A stretch of DNA of 64,000 bases from JAAXXJ01 sp964412455. GTDB lineage: Bacteria > Nitrospirota > UBA9217. Location: contig CAYPOT010000003.1 of assembly GCA_964412455.1 (NCBI GenBank), forward strand, positions 1 through 64,000, given 5' to 3'. A program made the translations under genes and the position numbers. Below, piece after piece: positions 1-7,874 of the stretch (positions are counted from its first letter, which is position 1; every line of letters begins with the position of its first letter). The notes under the pieces were generated by a model. It was not told the origin of the DNA. It searched no databases and saw only the letters and a list, made by a program, of their open reading frames with translations.

Positions 1-518
1 GGACAGTAGCGGGTCAGACTTAAAACGTGAGTTGTTGGGGACGTCTTTAGTGATGTTGTGTCCCTGATGGACTTGTTTATTTACTGCGCCACCGAATATT
101 TTTCGTTCGAAAATCGAATACCTTCCACCGAAAATCATATACATCGCTCCACCCGGCTCTCCCGGCCCCTAATGCCGCCAGCTTTTTAAAAACACAACCA
201 GGACAGTAGCGGGTCAGGACAGTAGCGGGTCAGACTTAAAACGTGAGTTGTTGGGGACGTCTTTAGTGATGNNNNNNNNNNNNNNNNNNNNNNNNNNNNN
301 NNNNNNNNNNNNNNNNNNNNNNNNNNNNNNNNNNNNNNNNNNNNNNNNNNNNNNNNNNNNNNNNNNNNNNNTTGTGTCCTTGATGGACTTGTTTATTTAC
401 TGCGTCACCGAATATTTTTCGTTCGAAAATCGAATATCCTCCTTACGAAAATCATATACATCGCGCCACCCTGCTCTCCCGGCCCCCTAATGCCGCCAGC
501 TTTTCAAAAACACAACCA
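1..518. repeat. Tandem ~200-bp repeat around assembly gap
   Basis: Positions 1-200 and 217-518 (gap excluded) are two near-identical copies of one ~200-bp unit. A 16-bp motif (GGACAGTAGCGGGTCA) starts each copy and is present twice in a row at 201-216 and 217-232. Copies differ by a few substitutions (for example cgcc/cgtc in the middle). The unit has no convincing gene. The motif resembles the GGGTCAGAC-type ends often seen near REP-associated tyrosine transposases, which is inference only; no transposase is in view. Confidence 0.85.
272..371. other. Assembly gap (100 N)
   Basis: Exactly 100 undetermined bases. The sequence on the left stops at GATG and resumes with TTGTGTCC, which are directly adjacent in the first repeat copy, so the gap lies inside the second repeat copy and may hide further tandem copies or no sequence at all. 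Confidence 0.99.
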
Positions 519-668
519 TACGGAACATATCACTTTTCTTTCCATTGAGCTCCAATTCGCGCGCTCCCCTTACTTTGGCACAGCATCTGCAAACTAACGA
601 TTTAAGTATATGGACATATCTGAGCAGATATGCGTAAGGCTTGATATAAATCTAAAGGAGGACATAAC

Positions 669-1004
669 ATGGGGGACGAAACAGTAGTACAGATGCGGGA
701 GCTCAAGAAAGGCGTGGGAGCCGCGGGCAATATCGTCGAGCGCTATCTGATCCGCGTGCTCGGACCCATCGGGAGGAAGATAGCAGAAGCTTCCAAGGTC
801 GGCAGGGTGATGGCGCTTCTCGGCGTCATCACGGTCATCGTCAGTCTCGCACTCATTTTCACTGACGCCACCTGGTTCAAAATGTCTAAAAGCAAGGGCA
901 GGGAATTTGTGAACATAACCTATGAGCAGAAAGGTTACGGCTATGCTTTCCTTGCGGGCCTCGGCTTGTTCGGTGTCGGCGTGCTGCAGAAAAAGGGGAA
1001 GTGA
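669..1004 (+). CDS. Small membrane protein, unknown function
   Basis: Encodes 111 aa. An AAAGGAGG site lies 8 nt before the ATG, and a strong intrinsic terminator follows 57 nt after the stop, so this is a real single-gene unit. Two hydrophobic stretches are visible, about residues 50-67 and 92-106, separated by a polar loop containing a Lys-rich segment; the N-terminal 45 residues are charged and the C-terminus ends in Lys/Gly. This suggests an inner-membrane hairpin protein with both ends cytoplasmic. I do not recognise the family. Confidence 0.7.
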   Translation: MGDETVVQMRELKKGVGAAGNIVERYLIRVLGPIGRKIAEASKVGRVMALLGVITVIVSLALIFTDATWFKMSKSKGREFVNITYEQKGYGYAFLAGLGLFGVGVLQKKGK

Positions 1005-1060
1005 TCGCTCCCGCCCACGGTCTCGCCTGACACGATCGGGCAGAGGACCATCAATCGGAA

Positions 1061-1105
1061 AAACAAAGGCTGTCCGGTGGATCTCACCGGACAGCCTTTG
1101 TTTTT
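1061..1105 (+). terminator. Intrinsic terminator
   Basis: An 18-bp perfect stem (1062-1079 with 1085-1102), five-base loop GATCT, followed by T5. It ends the transcript of the 669-1004 gene. A-rich bases on the other side make it usable in both directions. Almost the same stem recurs at 1959-2002. Confidence 0.9.
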
Positions 1106-1291
1106 GAAGCGCGGAAGCGGAGACCTTCGTCAGGGACCCATAGGGTAACAAAACCAGGTCAGCGAAACAGAACAAAAAGCCGGTTGCCGGCAGCCTTTCC
1201 AGGCACTTCCTGCCCAAAACGGTCTTAGTGCCATATATATAGCCATATAATAATATTGCTTCTGCGGATGATCTGTGCTAAGGTTCAAACG

Positions 1292-1570
1292 ATGAAAAAA
1301 GCTCACTTTGCATGGGATGATGAAAAAGACCAGGAAAATCAGAAAAAGCATAGCGTGTCTTTTTCGCTTGCTCAACATGCCTTTCTTGATCCACATCGCA
1401 TCATCGTGGAGGATGAGGAGCATAGTAACGAGGAAAACCGATATTACTGCATAGGTCGAGTCGGCGAGGGAGTCATGACCGTTCGATTTACGTATCGTGG
1501 CAATGTTATCCGCATATATGGTGCCGGATTCTGGAGGAAAGGAAGGAAACTATATGAAGAGCAAAATTAA
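1292..1570 (+). CDS. brnT: BrnT family toxin
   Basis: Encodes 92 aa of the DUF497/BrnT family, ribonuclease toxins of type II toxin-antitoxin systems. Family signatures are visible: the N-terminal F-x-W-D-x-x-K (FAWDDEKD), then N-x-x-K-H-x-V-S-F, a FLDPHRI segment, an EEHSNEENRYY segment, an IGR turn, the V-I-R-I strand, and the C-terminal R-x-x-Y-E-E-Q. The usual S-A-R-x-A-T segment before the last helix is replaced by Y-G-A-G-F-W, so one of the basic active-site positions may be missing. The start is placed at the ATG at 1292, where family similarity begins; there is a TATAAT at 1246-1251. It overlaps brnA by 17 bp, as is usual for this pair. Confidence 0.85.
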   Translation: MKKAHFAWDDEKDQENQKKHSVSFSLAQHAFLDPHRIIVEDEEHSNEENRYYCIGRVGEGVMTVRFTYRGNVIRIYGAGFWRKGRKLYEEQN

Positions 1571-1793
1571 ATACACAGATGAGCCGATGGGTAAATTAAG
1601 GGTTATACATGATCTTCTGCCACCGCCGGATCAATTGGTTCTTAAAGAGGACAATGTCAAGGTGACGCTCGCCCTGAAAAAATCAAGTATTGAATTCTTT
1701 AAGAAAGAGGCCAAGAAGCATCACACGTCTTATCAGAAAATGATCCGCCAGCTCGTTGATTGGTACACCTCCCATCACCAAAAGAGTGCCTAA
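1554..1793 (+). CDS. brnA: BrnA-like antitoxin
   Basis: Encodes 79 aa. The start at 1554 follows a GGAAGGAAA site lying within the end of brnT, and the genes overlap by 17 bp. The C-terminal half (about residues 35-75) reads as a ribbon-helix-helix: a beta segment V-K-V-T-L-A-L-K followed by two helices with H-T-S-Y-Q-K-M-I-R-Q-L-V-D. This is the CopG/BrnA arrangement, expected to neutralise BrnT and autorepress the operon promoter. Assignment rests on position and fold pattern. Confidence 0.8.
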   Translation: MKSKIKYTDEPMGKLRVIHDLLPPPDQLVLKEDNVKVTLALKKSSIEFFKKEAKKHHTSYQKMIRQLVDWYTSHHQKSA

Positions 1794-1823
1794 CTCTAGC
1801 AAACGATGTAAATATTACTGCGA

Positions 1824-1904
1824 TGTCATTGTGAGCGTCAATGGGAACGCGGCAATCTCGTAGCAAAATAAGAGATTGCTTCGTCACTCCGTTCATCGCA
1901 ATGA
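1824..1904. repeat. Palindromic intergenic repeat (GCAATCTC family), copy 1
   Basis: Inverted repeat with outer arms TGTCATTGTGAG / CATCGCAATGACA and inner arms GGCAATCTCG / GAGATTGCTTC. A related copy lies at 50619-50706. This kind of GTCATTGCGAG...GCAATCTC palindrome is a non-coding repeat; its function is unknown. Confidence 0.7.
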
Positions 1905-1958
1905 CACACTAATAATTAGTGCGTTTGTATTAGTCGTTCGAGCGGGGCCGGTAGGAAT

Positions 1959-2002
1959 AACAAAGGCTGTCCGGTGGATCTCACCGGGCAGCCTTATCTG
2001 TT
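1959..2002 (-). terminator. Intrinsic terminator, near-duplicate of 1061-1105
   Basis: Stem AAGGCTGTCCGGTG / CACCGGGCAGCCTT with the same GATCT loop as the hairpin at 1061-1105; one base in the right arm differs. It lies 27 nt past the stop of the minus-strand activase gene and is expected to end that transcript. Confidence 0.8.
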
Positions 2003-2028
2003 TGGAGCGCAATCAGCGGAGACCGCCC

Positions 2029-3954
2029 TCAGACCAGCCGGTTCCTCGCCGCCATCTCCTTCTTCACCGTGGGGAACGCGTTGATGTTCGTATGAGGCAG
2101 GAACAGCGCGGACATATATTCATCCATGAAGCTGCGCGAGACGGACAGTTCGATGTAGGTCATCTTGCGGGCGATGTCCTCGGCCTCGTGCAGCATGCGG
2201 TCGCACAGCAGGCCGTAGTAAGCGCCCATGACGGAGGTGTTGCCCAGGAACTGAAACGTGTCCGCGGGCAGGTCGGGCAGCATGCCGATGGTGATGGCGC
2301 GCTCCACGTCGATGTACCGGCCGAACCCGCCGGCGATGAAGACCTTGTCCAGGTCGGCGAAGGTCATGTTCATCTTCCGGAGGAGCGTGCCGAATCCGGC
2401 ATAGATGGCCGCCTTGGCGCGGATCAGGTTGTCCAGGTCCACCTCGGTGATCACGATCTCCTTGTTGATGGCGCTCTCGATGCGCCAGGCAATGACATAC
2501 TCAAGCCCGGAATCTCCCCTGCGGACGCGCTTGGACCCGATCTCTTCCCGTATCTTCCCCTTCTGATCGATCACATTGTTCAAATACATCTCGGCGAGGA
2601 TGTCGATCATGCCCGAACCGCAGATGCCGATGGGTTTCACGTCGCCGATGACCCGGTAGTGCGCCTCGAAGGTCTTCGGGTCGATCGCCACTTCCTCGAT
2701 GGCGCCTTCCATGGCGCGCATGCCGAACTTGATGCCGCTTCCTTCGAAGGCCGGGCCCGCCGAGCAGGCCGCAGTCACGAGCCACTCCTTGTTCCCCAGC
2801 ACGATCTCGCCGTTCGTGCCGATGTCGATGAAGAGCGAGACCTTTTCCTGCTTGTGCATCTGGGAGACGAGCACGCCCGAGGAGATGTCTCCGCCCACGT
2901 AGCTGGCGACGTTCGGCATGGAGTAGATGACGGCCTGCGGCGTAAGCTGAAGCCCGACGCTCTTGCCGCGGATCGGCGGGAAGAAGGTCGCCGCCGGGAT
3001 GTAGGGTTCTTCCCGTATATACTGGGGGTCGATGCCGTAGAAGAGGTGCATCATGGTTGTATTGCCGGCAACGACGATGTAATCGATCATGCCCGGCGCG
3101 ATCTGGTTCTTCTCGGCGAGATCTGTAAGCAGGGTGTTGACATTGCCGACCGCGAGTTCCTGGAGCTCCTTGAGGCCGTTCTTCTCCGTGGCATAGACGA
3201 TGCGGGTGATCACGTCATCGCCGCACTTGCCCTGGCTGTTGAACGTTGACGCCGTGCCGATGATGTGGCCGTTCTTCATGTCCACGAGGTAGACGACCAC
3301 GGTGGTGGTGCCGATGTCCACGGCCGCTCCATACCGCGTCTTCGTGGCGTTGCCGGGAAAGATATCGAGCACCTCGAGGAGATCGCCGTAGCTGAAGACC
3401 GATACCGTGACCTTCCATTGGCCTTCGCGGAGCACGCGCGACAGCTTGGAGAGCATCATATAGTTCATGTGCAGGTGACCGGCGCTGAACCCGGCGCTGT
3501 CGAGGGCGCGCCGGACCCGTTCGAAGTCGGCGATGTTGTCGTCGATGGTGGGGGGAGCGAGATCGAGATAGACCCGGAAGATGCGGGATTCCAGGCATCC
3601 GCCGGCCTGCTTCATGAGCTTCAGGATATCGTCGGGGTTGGCGCCGGTCGCGATCTTGTGCTTCGCCTGCATGCGCGACTCCTGCGGGATCTCGACGACG
3701 AGATCGCTCTGGACCCGGGAGTGGCAGGCGAGGACATACCCGCGGTCCGCCTCCTCGGCGGTCAGGTAGGAGCGCGACTGGCCGGGGGCGACCGTGCCCG
3801 ATGTCACGATGAGCTTGCACTTGCCGCAGTTGCCCTTGCCGCCGCATGACGAGAGCACGTAGATACCCGCGGCCTTGGAGGCCTTGAACAGGTTTCCGTC
3901 GTGCTCCATCTCGATGGTGACGTTGTCGGGAAGAAAAGTAACCTTATGCTTCAT
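2029..3954 (-). CDS. RACo-like ASKHA activase with N-terminal [2Fe-2S] ferredoxin
   Basis: Encodes 641 aa. The N-terminal plant-type ferredoxin domain has C37, C43, C46 and C77 for a [2Fe-2S] cluster. After a middle region follows the DUF4445/ASKHA ATPase part with the phosphate motif AAVDIGTTTVVVYLVD, a second VAGNTTMMHLFYG segment, FIDIGTNGEIVLG, and GFGRYIDVERA near the C-terminus. Family members (RACo, RamA) use ATP to drive electron transfer that reactivates oxidised corrinoid proteins, as in the Wood-Ljungdahl pathway. No methyltransferase or corrinoid gene is adjacent, so the partner is unknown. The start at 3954 is preferred: the ferredoxin fold begins there and a promoter ends 7 nt upstream, implying a leaderless mRNA. 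Confidence 0.85.
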   Translation of the reverse strand: MKHKVTFLPDNVTIEMEHDGNLFKASKAAGIYVLSSCGGKGNCGKCKLIVTSGTVAPGQSRSYLTAEEADRGYVLACHSRVQSDLVVEIPQESRMQAKHKIATGANPDDILKLMKQAGGCLESRIFRVYLDLAPPTIDDNIADFERVRRALDSAGFSAGHLHMNYMMLSKLSRVLREGQWKVTVSVFSYGDLLEVLDIFPGNATKTRYGAAVDIGTTTVVVYLVDMKNGHIIGTASTFNSQGKCGDDVITRIVYATEKNGLKELQELAVGNVNTLLTDLAEKNQIAPGMIDYIVVAGNTTMMHLFYGIDPQYIREEPYIPAATFFPPIRGKSVGLQLTPQAVIYSMPNVASYVGGDISSGVLVSQMHKQEKVSLFIDIGTNGEIVLGNKEWLVTAACSAGPAFEGSGIKFGMRAMEGAIEEVAIDPKTFEAHYRVIGDVKPIGICGSGMIDILAEMYLNNVIDQKGKIREEIGSKRVRRGDSGLEYVIAWRIESAINKEIVITEVDLDNLIRAKAAIYAGFGTLLRKMNMTFADLDKVFIAGGFGRYIDVERAITIGMLPDLPADTFQFLGNTSVMGAYYGLLCDRMLHEAEDIARKMTYIELSVSRSFMDEYMSALFLPHTNINAFPTVKKEMAARNRLV

Positions 3955-3961
3955 GCGAAAA

Positions 3962-3990
3962 ACTATAACAGGGTGCATCGGAAGGGTCAA
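3962..3990 (-). promoter_or_regulatory. Sigma70-type promoter, leaderless transcript
   Basis: On the minus strand TTGACC (3985-3990), 17-bp spacer, TATAGT (3962-3967), then 7 nt and the ATG of the activase gene. No Shine-Dalgarno sequence fits in between. Confidence 0.7.
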
Positions 3991-4708
3991 GGGATTTCTG
4001 GGAAGTTGCAGAGTCGCCAGAGCCTGGAAGTGCGGCATAAGGTCTTTGCTGTACCCAAGCGACGGATAGTCTGGTGCGAAGACTGTGCGTATGCATGGAA
4101 CGAGCCCAAAACCGCGGGACTGCTGAAAAGCTCAAGCAGACACGGCCGAGCCGGTCTTTTGCGGGCGAGGGGAAGTGCTGCGACTGGTATAAGGTGCCGA
4201 TCGGCTGAACAGCCCTACATGCTTAGCACAGCAAGCCACCGGGCTACCCAAAAAAAACCAAGCATCTTGAACCTCCACGACAAGGCTCTTTTTTTCTGCA
4301 CCCCGGTTCTGAGGTCCTCGCAATCATAACCTGTTGTCTTTTGTGTTTTACACAACAATACGGCCTTCCTTGTGCGCTTACGCTGCGCACGCGCAGGCAT
4401 GACTGTGGTTTTCCAGACTATCTTCCGGTCATGCTTGTGCGAGGCCCTCTTTGCTCCCAACAGAAACTGCGTGGAGCTTCGATCCTCAGGGAAGTCGTTA
4501 TTCTAATCGCTCGCTATGCGCTCGCTCCTGGATTCACTGGGATGCAGGGCGCTCTGGAAAAGCACATACCAAAGCAAAAGCTTTTGACGTATCCAAATGC
4601 CGGGCTCCCCAAAAAAACATTGTATCTTGAATTCAGAAGCGCGCGCATTCCCCGTAGCTTGACTTCTGCTGCTGCACCCGTTAGTATGTCGCGGGTAGAG
4701 GAGATCGC
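3991..4708. other. Intergenic region without a supported gene
   Basis: About 700 bp between the divergent activase and NlpC/P60 genes. Open frames are short, lack ribosome sites and show no recognisable protein. It contains one copy of the CTAATCGCTCGCT repeat (4472-4580) and, at 4388-4400, GCGCACGCGCAGGCATG, close to the terminal repeat of the element at 37302-37436. It looks like accumulated repeat debris. Confidence 0.6.
4472..4580 (+). repeat. CTAATCGCTCGCT dispersed repeat, copy R1 (short form)
   Basis: Contains GGAGCTTCGATCCTCAGGG, TTATTCTAATCGCTCGCT, GCGCTCGCTCCTGGATTCAC and the tail GGGATGCAGG...GGAAAAGC. The central hairpin found in other copies is missing here. Related copies: 18210-18330, 37210-37302, 37438-37600, 46854-46901 (minus), 53851-54016 (minus). 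Confidence 0.8.
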
Positions 4709-5170
4709 ATGCGGAATGTTCTGCTCATAGTGAGTATCGCCGGGCTTCTCTTCGCCGGATGCGCCTCCGCGCCGACGAAGCGCGTGTCCGGTTACAGCCA
4801 GTCGGCCGGCGACAAGGCGGCGGACACGGCGCTCACCATGATCGGGCGGCCCTACAAGTACAAGGGCGAGATGCCCGCCGGGTTCGACTGCAGCGGCCTC
4901 GTGCGCTACAGCTACCTCACCGCCGGAATGGACGTCCCTCACAGTACGAGGACGCTCAGGAACAGCACCCGTTCCGTCGGCCTCAGGAACGCCCGGAAAG
5001 GCGACCTCATCTTCTTCGACCAGAGCGGCAAAAAGTATTCCCACGTCGGCATCTATGTCGGCGGCGACCAGTTCGTCCACGCCCCCAGCACCGGCGGCTT
5101 CGTCCGCCGGGACAGAATCACCGACCCCTACTGGAAAAAGCACTACCTCGACACCCGAAGATTTCTCTGA
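4709..5170 (+). CDS. NlpC/P60 family lipoprotein (peptidoglycan endopeptidase)
   Basis: Encodes 153 aa. A signal peptide ends in a lipobox (LFAGC) with the modified cysteine at C18, so the protein is anchored in a membrane facing the periplasm. The NlpC/P60 domain covers about residues 35-153, with catalytic C61 in FDCSGLV, H112 in SHVGIYVG and third polar residue H124 in FVHAPS. Family enzymes cut D-Glu-(meso)DAP or related stem peptide bonds in cell-wall remodelling. An AGAGGAG site precedes the ATG. It is short with only the catalytic domain, comparable to Spr/NlpC lipoproteins. The downstream 200 bp carries AT-rich simple repeats. Confidence 0.92.
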   Translation: MRNVLLIVSIAGLLFAGCASAPTKRVSGYSQSAGDKAADTALTMIGRPYKYKGEMPAGFDCSGLVRYSYLTAGMDVPHSTRTLRNSTRSVGLRNARKGDLIFFDQSGKKYSHVGIYVGGDQFVHAPSTGGFVRRDRITDPYWKKHYLDTRRFL

Positions 5171-5380
5171 CGGCCTTTCATTCCGCCTCACGCGCTCGAC
5201 GATGTTCCGGCCATTCGTTGCATCCATCCCCTCGACCAAGCACCAAATATCAAACGACAAATAACAAATAAGCTCCAATTACCAATGATCAATTAGGACG
5301 ATTGAAAATTGGATATTGGCTATTATTTGCGATTTGGAGTTTGTCTTTTGGGATTTGCCGGCGGAAAAGGCCGGCGGGGG

Positions 5381-6151
5381 CTACTTCTTCGTCTTTTTCG
5401 CGGACTTCTTTCCGGCGGCACGGGCCTCGCGTTCGCACTTCTCCCGGTAGGCTATCCCGCTCCAAAGGCCGTAGAGCAGGACCTTGAGGGAGATGACGAC
5501 GGCGAAGCCCGCATGCAGGGCAAAGCCGTAGGCCTCGGCGCTCTCATTCGCGAGGTTCTCGATGAAGCGGTAGAGGACGATCATGTTGGTCATCGTGGTG
5601 AGGACGGTGAACACCGCGCCGGCGATCACGCCCTCCAGGATGGGCTGTGCCCTGGTGGTGGTGCCGATCCAGAGGCCGGTGCCGAGGCCGTTGACCAGGG
5701 CAATGAGGGCCAGGAGGTACAGACCCTGGCTTCCGGCCAGCCAGGGGTGGTCGCCGCGCAGGAACCTGCTGATGGTCTCGATCCCGAACTGCCCGTAGAC
5801 CTCGGTGAAGGACATCCTGCCTGCCGATAGGTAGACCGAAGTAGCGATGATCTCGAGCCCGGTCTTGATCAGGAGGCTCACCCCCACGATGATGATGATC
5901 CGGTCCACCGTGATGTTCTGGAAGAGCGCTGCCGCGCCGAGCTTCATCTCATCCTTTGCCTGCGCAGGGGGGATGGTCCGGGTCTTGCCGGTTCGGGACT
6001 TTTCAAGGGCCTGGTAGACGAGGGCATAGAGGATCGGGATGAGCGGGAAGATACGGGTCGTATAGGTTTCGAGGTCGAGGGTCTTGCTCACGACAACGAG
6101 GCCGACCGCACCGCTGATGGCCACGAGGAAGCTGACGAAGAGTGTTCCCAT
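5381..6151 (-). CDS. Multi-pass membrane protein, unknown function
   Basis: Encodes 256 aa. Hydrophobic segments are seen around residues 1-25, 34-48, 82-105, 143-160, 172-195 and 210-232, with a cytoplasmic Lys/Ala-rich C-terminal tail (GKKSAKKTKK). The internal N-x-N pattern LVNGLGTGLWIG and the segment VLYRFIENL are notable, but I do not recognise the family. A TATAAT box on the minus strand (6164-6169) lies 12 nt before the ATG with no Shine-Dalgarno, so translation may be from a near-leaderless mRNA. Confidence 0.75.
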   Translation of the reverse strand: MGTLFVSFLVAISGAVGLVVVSKTLDLETYTTRIFPLIPILYALVYQALEKSRTGKTRTIPPAQAKDEMKLGAAALFQNITVDRIIIIVGVSLLIKTGLEIIATSVYLSAGRMSFTEVYGQFGIETISRFLRGDHPWLAGSQGLYLLALIALVNGLGTGLWIGTTTRAQPILEGVIAGAVFTVLTTMTNMIVLYRFIENLANESAEAYGFALHAGFAVVISLKVLLYGLWSGIAYREKCEREARAAGKKSAKKTKK

Positions 6152-6208
6152 AATTAGGAAAGAATTATACTACAGTTGCCGACCCGGATAGGTACAGGCG
6201 CAGAGATG

Positions 6209-6874
6209 TTACTTCTTGTGCTGCTTTCCGGCGTAGCCGGCGAGCTCCTGGTAGAACTCCTTGCCCAGGAAGGTCTCGATGGTCTTCTTGAGGCTTTTGT
6301 ACATGGGCTCGCCCTGCGGGTCCTTCATGCAGGGGATGTGGTCCAGGTAGGGGGTGTCCTGGATGGACATCACCTTCCTGCCGTCCTCGGTGGTATAGAA
6401 GGAGAGGGGGTACTGGACGCAGTCGGCGAACTTGAACTCCTCCCAGACCAGGCCCTTGTCCATGGCGTAGGTATGGACCGCGCAGTACCGGAGCCCTTCC
6501 CTGGTCGAATACAGGAGGGAGCAGTCGTTATTGAACAGCAGAACGCAGCGGAAGTCCGCCCCGCCGAAGGTCCGCCGGATGGCCCGGGCCTCGTCCTCAT
6601 GGATCGCGCAGCCCGTGGGGCACTGTTTCTCGCAGACGGCAAGGATGGACCCGTTCCTGGTGACGGCTTCCCGGTTCTCCGGGGAGAGGTAAGCCAGGAC
6701 CTCCTCTGCATGGGCCTCGATCCGTTTCGCTTCTTCGGGCGGCACGATGCAGGAGCGGTAGCAGCACATGGACTTGCAGCCGTACTTTTCCACGTCGCAG
6801 GCGTAGGGACGGGTGAAGATCTCGGGGTTCACGAGCACCGAGCCGATCTCGACAAAGCCTTTTTCAAGGGACAT
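6209..6874 (-). CDS. Cys-rich DUF3109-like protein
   Basis: Encodes 221 aa. The start at 6874 is chosen because GGAGG lies 8 nt upstream; longer forms have no support. Cysteine clusters are visible in the N-terminal part (YACDVEKYGCKSMCCYRSC) and later (CEKQCPTGC, then CVLLF, YCAVH, DCVQYPL). This pattern matches the DUF3109/YkgJ-type families predicted to bind an iron or zinc centre. The substrate or reaction is not known. It stands alone downstream of a region with no other genes. Confidence 0.75.
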   Translation of the reverse strand: MSLEKGFVEIGSVLVNPEIFTRPYACDVEKYGCKSMCCYRSCIVPPEEAKRIEAHAEEVLAYLSPENREAVTRNGSILAVCEKQCPTGCAIHEDEARAIRRTFGGADFRCVLLFNNDCSLLYSTREGLRYCAVHTYAMDKGLVWEEFKFADCVQYPLSFYTTEDGRKVMSIQDTPYLDHIPCMKDPQGEPMYKSLKKTIETFLGKEFYQELAGYAGKQHKK

Positions 6875-6984
6875 GACCGCAAACCTCCAACAGCCACGAG
6901 TCTGATGCCGGGAGACAGGCGCCGGAACGAAAAACACCGTCAAGGCGCGCTGTCGCAGGCGATGCGAGACGCAATATAAGACAC

Positions 6985-7290
6985 TCGTGAAAGGTTGTAA
7001 AGGAGTATTTTGCCCTTCCTGCGGTCGCTGCAGACGACGCTCATGCTCCGGAGGAGGGGACCTTCCTCCCAGGAGACGCCGAAGCGACCTCTCGTGACGG
7101 TCTCCGGGTCCGAGCGGCGTCGTGCAGGAGGAAAATCTTCTCCCAGGAGCCGGTCGTCCGACCTCCGGCGCCGCTCCGGGGCCGTTTCGGGGTCTCAGCG
7201 GAGCGAAAGTTCCCTCTCCCGCGACGTTCTCGCTGCCGTCGCGCCGCCGCGCGAAGCGCCCGCGAAAAAAAATGAGCCTCTGTGATGTTT
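6985..7290. other. GC-rich stretch with many inverted repeats, no supported gene
   Basis: About 300 bp of GC-rich sequence with repeated complementary blocks (for example CTTCCTCCCAGGAG and TCTTCTCCCAGGAG near 7071 and 7136; CGCGCGAAGCGC near 7250). Open frames here are Arg/Ser/Pro-rich and lack start signals, so they look like composition artefacts. It may encode a structured RNA, but no known RNA motif was recognised. Confidence 0.4.
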
Positions 7291-7294
7291 TTTA

Positions 7295-7323
7295 TTGACA
7301 GACCGTGATGATTTTGATAAATA
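7295..7323 (+). promoter_or_regulatory. Sigma70-type promoter of speDE
   Basis: TTGACA (7295-7300), 17-bp spacer, TAAATA (7318-7323). Predicted transcript start near 7330 gives a leader of about 145 nt before speD. Confidence 0.7.
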
Positions 7324-7329
7324 ACACTC

Positions 7330-7475
7330 AACTTTATCGATGAGTCGGCGCCGTCCGAAGTCGGGACGGATAGGCGTAAACGGTCACAGCCCTTCCGCGG
7401 GAGCGGGAGGCGGTGCTCGCTGATCCGGGAGGCAAGCCCGGGAGCTTCCGGCGGGCGGATTAGGAGGAAAACAGA
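7330..7475 (+). promoter_or_regulatory. Structured 5' leader of speD (candidate cis-regulatory RNA)
   Basis: The leader contains a strong hairpin CCGTCC/GGACGG at about 7348-7370 enclosed by GGCG/CGCC-type pairing, and a second G/C-rich stem region at about 7395-7450 (GAGCGGGAGG, CCGGGAGG and CCCGGGAGC blocks), ending right before the AGGAGG site at 7462-7467. It could control speD in response to polyamine or S-adenosylmethionine. No known riboswitch family was recognised. Confidence 0.4.
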
Positions 7476-7874
7476 TTGCAAGCGTTGGGAACCCACCTGT
7501 TGCTGGAGATGCGTGATTGCAACTCCAAGACCCTGAGTAATCTAGAGTTTGTGACTGAAGCAATGAAAAATGCCGCGCTGGAGGCAAAGGCGACGATTGT
7601 AGAGGTCGCTTTCCACGAATTCAGTCCTTTTGGCATCAGCGGAATGGTTGTCATTGCCGAATCGCACCTTGCCATCCACACCTGGCCGGAATACGGCTAC
7701 GCCGCAGTCGACGTTTTCACCTGCGGTGACGTGATCAAACCGCAGGTCGCCGCAAAATTCCTCATCGAAAAATTTGAGTGCAAGAACCCCTCCATCGTCG
7801 AGATGAAGCGGGGCGTACTGGGCCACGCGAAGCTGCCGCACAAGGTAACGCTCCAGGAGCCGGCGTACGCATGA
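7476..7874 (+). CDS. speD: S-adenosylmethionine decarboxylase proenzyme
   Basis: Encodes 132 aa, the usual length of the short prokaryotic (SpeD2/SpeH type) enzyme. It self-cleaves between E62 and S63 in ESHLAIHTWPE to create the pyruvoyl group; H68 and C83 (FTCGD) are the processing and catalytic residues. The product, decarboxylated S-adenosylmethionine, supplies aminopropyl groups for spermidine. The start codon is TTG at 7476 with AGGAGG 8 nt upstream. The stop overlaps the ATG of speE (ATGA), so the two are translationally coupled. Confidence 0.95.
   Translation: MQALGTHLLLEMRDCNSKTLSNLEFVTEAMKNAALEAKATIVEVAFHEFSPFGISGMVVIAESHLAIHTWPEYGYAAVDVFTCGDVIKPQVAAKFLIEKFECKNPSIVEMKRGVLGHAKLPHKVTLQEPAYA

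Noticed and set aside
1876..3249. Long plus-strand open frame (457 codons) opposite the activase gene
   Set aside because: It is antisense to a clear RACo-like gene, is rich in His/Asp/Arg typical of reverse-frame reading of GC-rich genes, and has no start signals.
7010..7285. Possible 91-aa Arg/Ser-rich protein
   Set aside because: No ribosome site, low-complexity composition, and all frames of this GC-rich stretch look alike.
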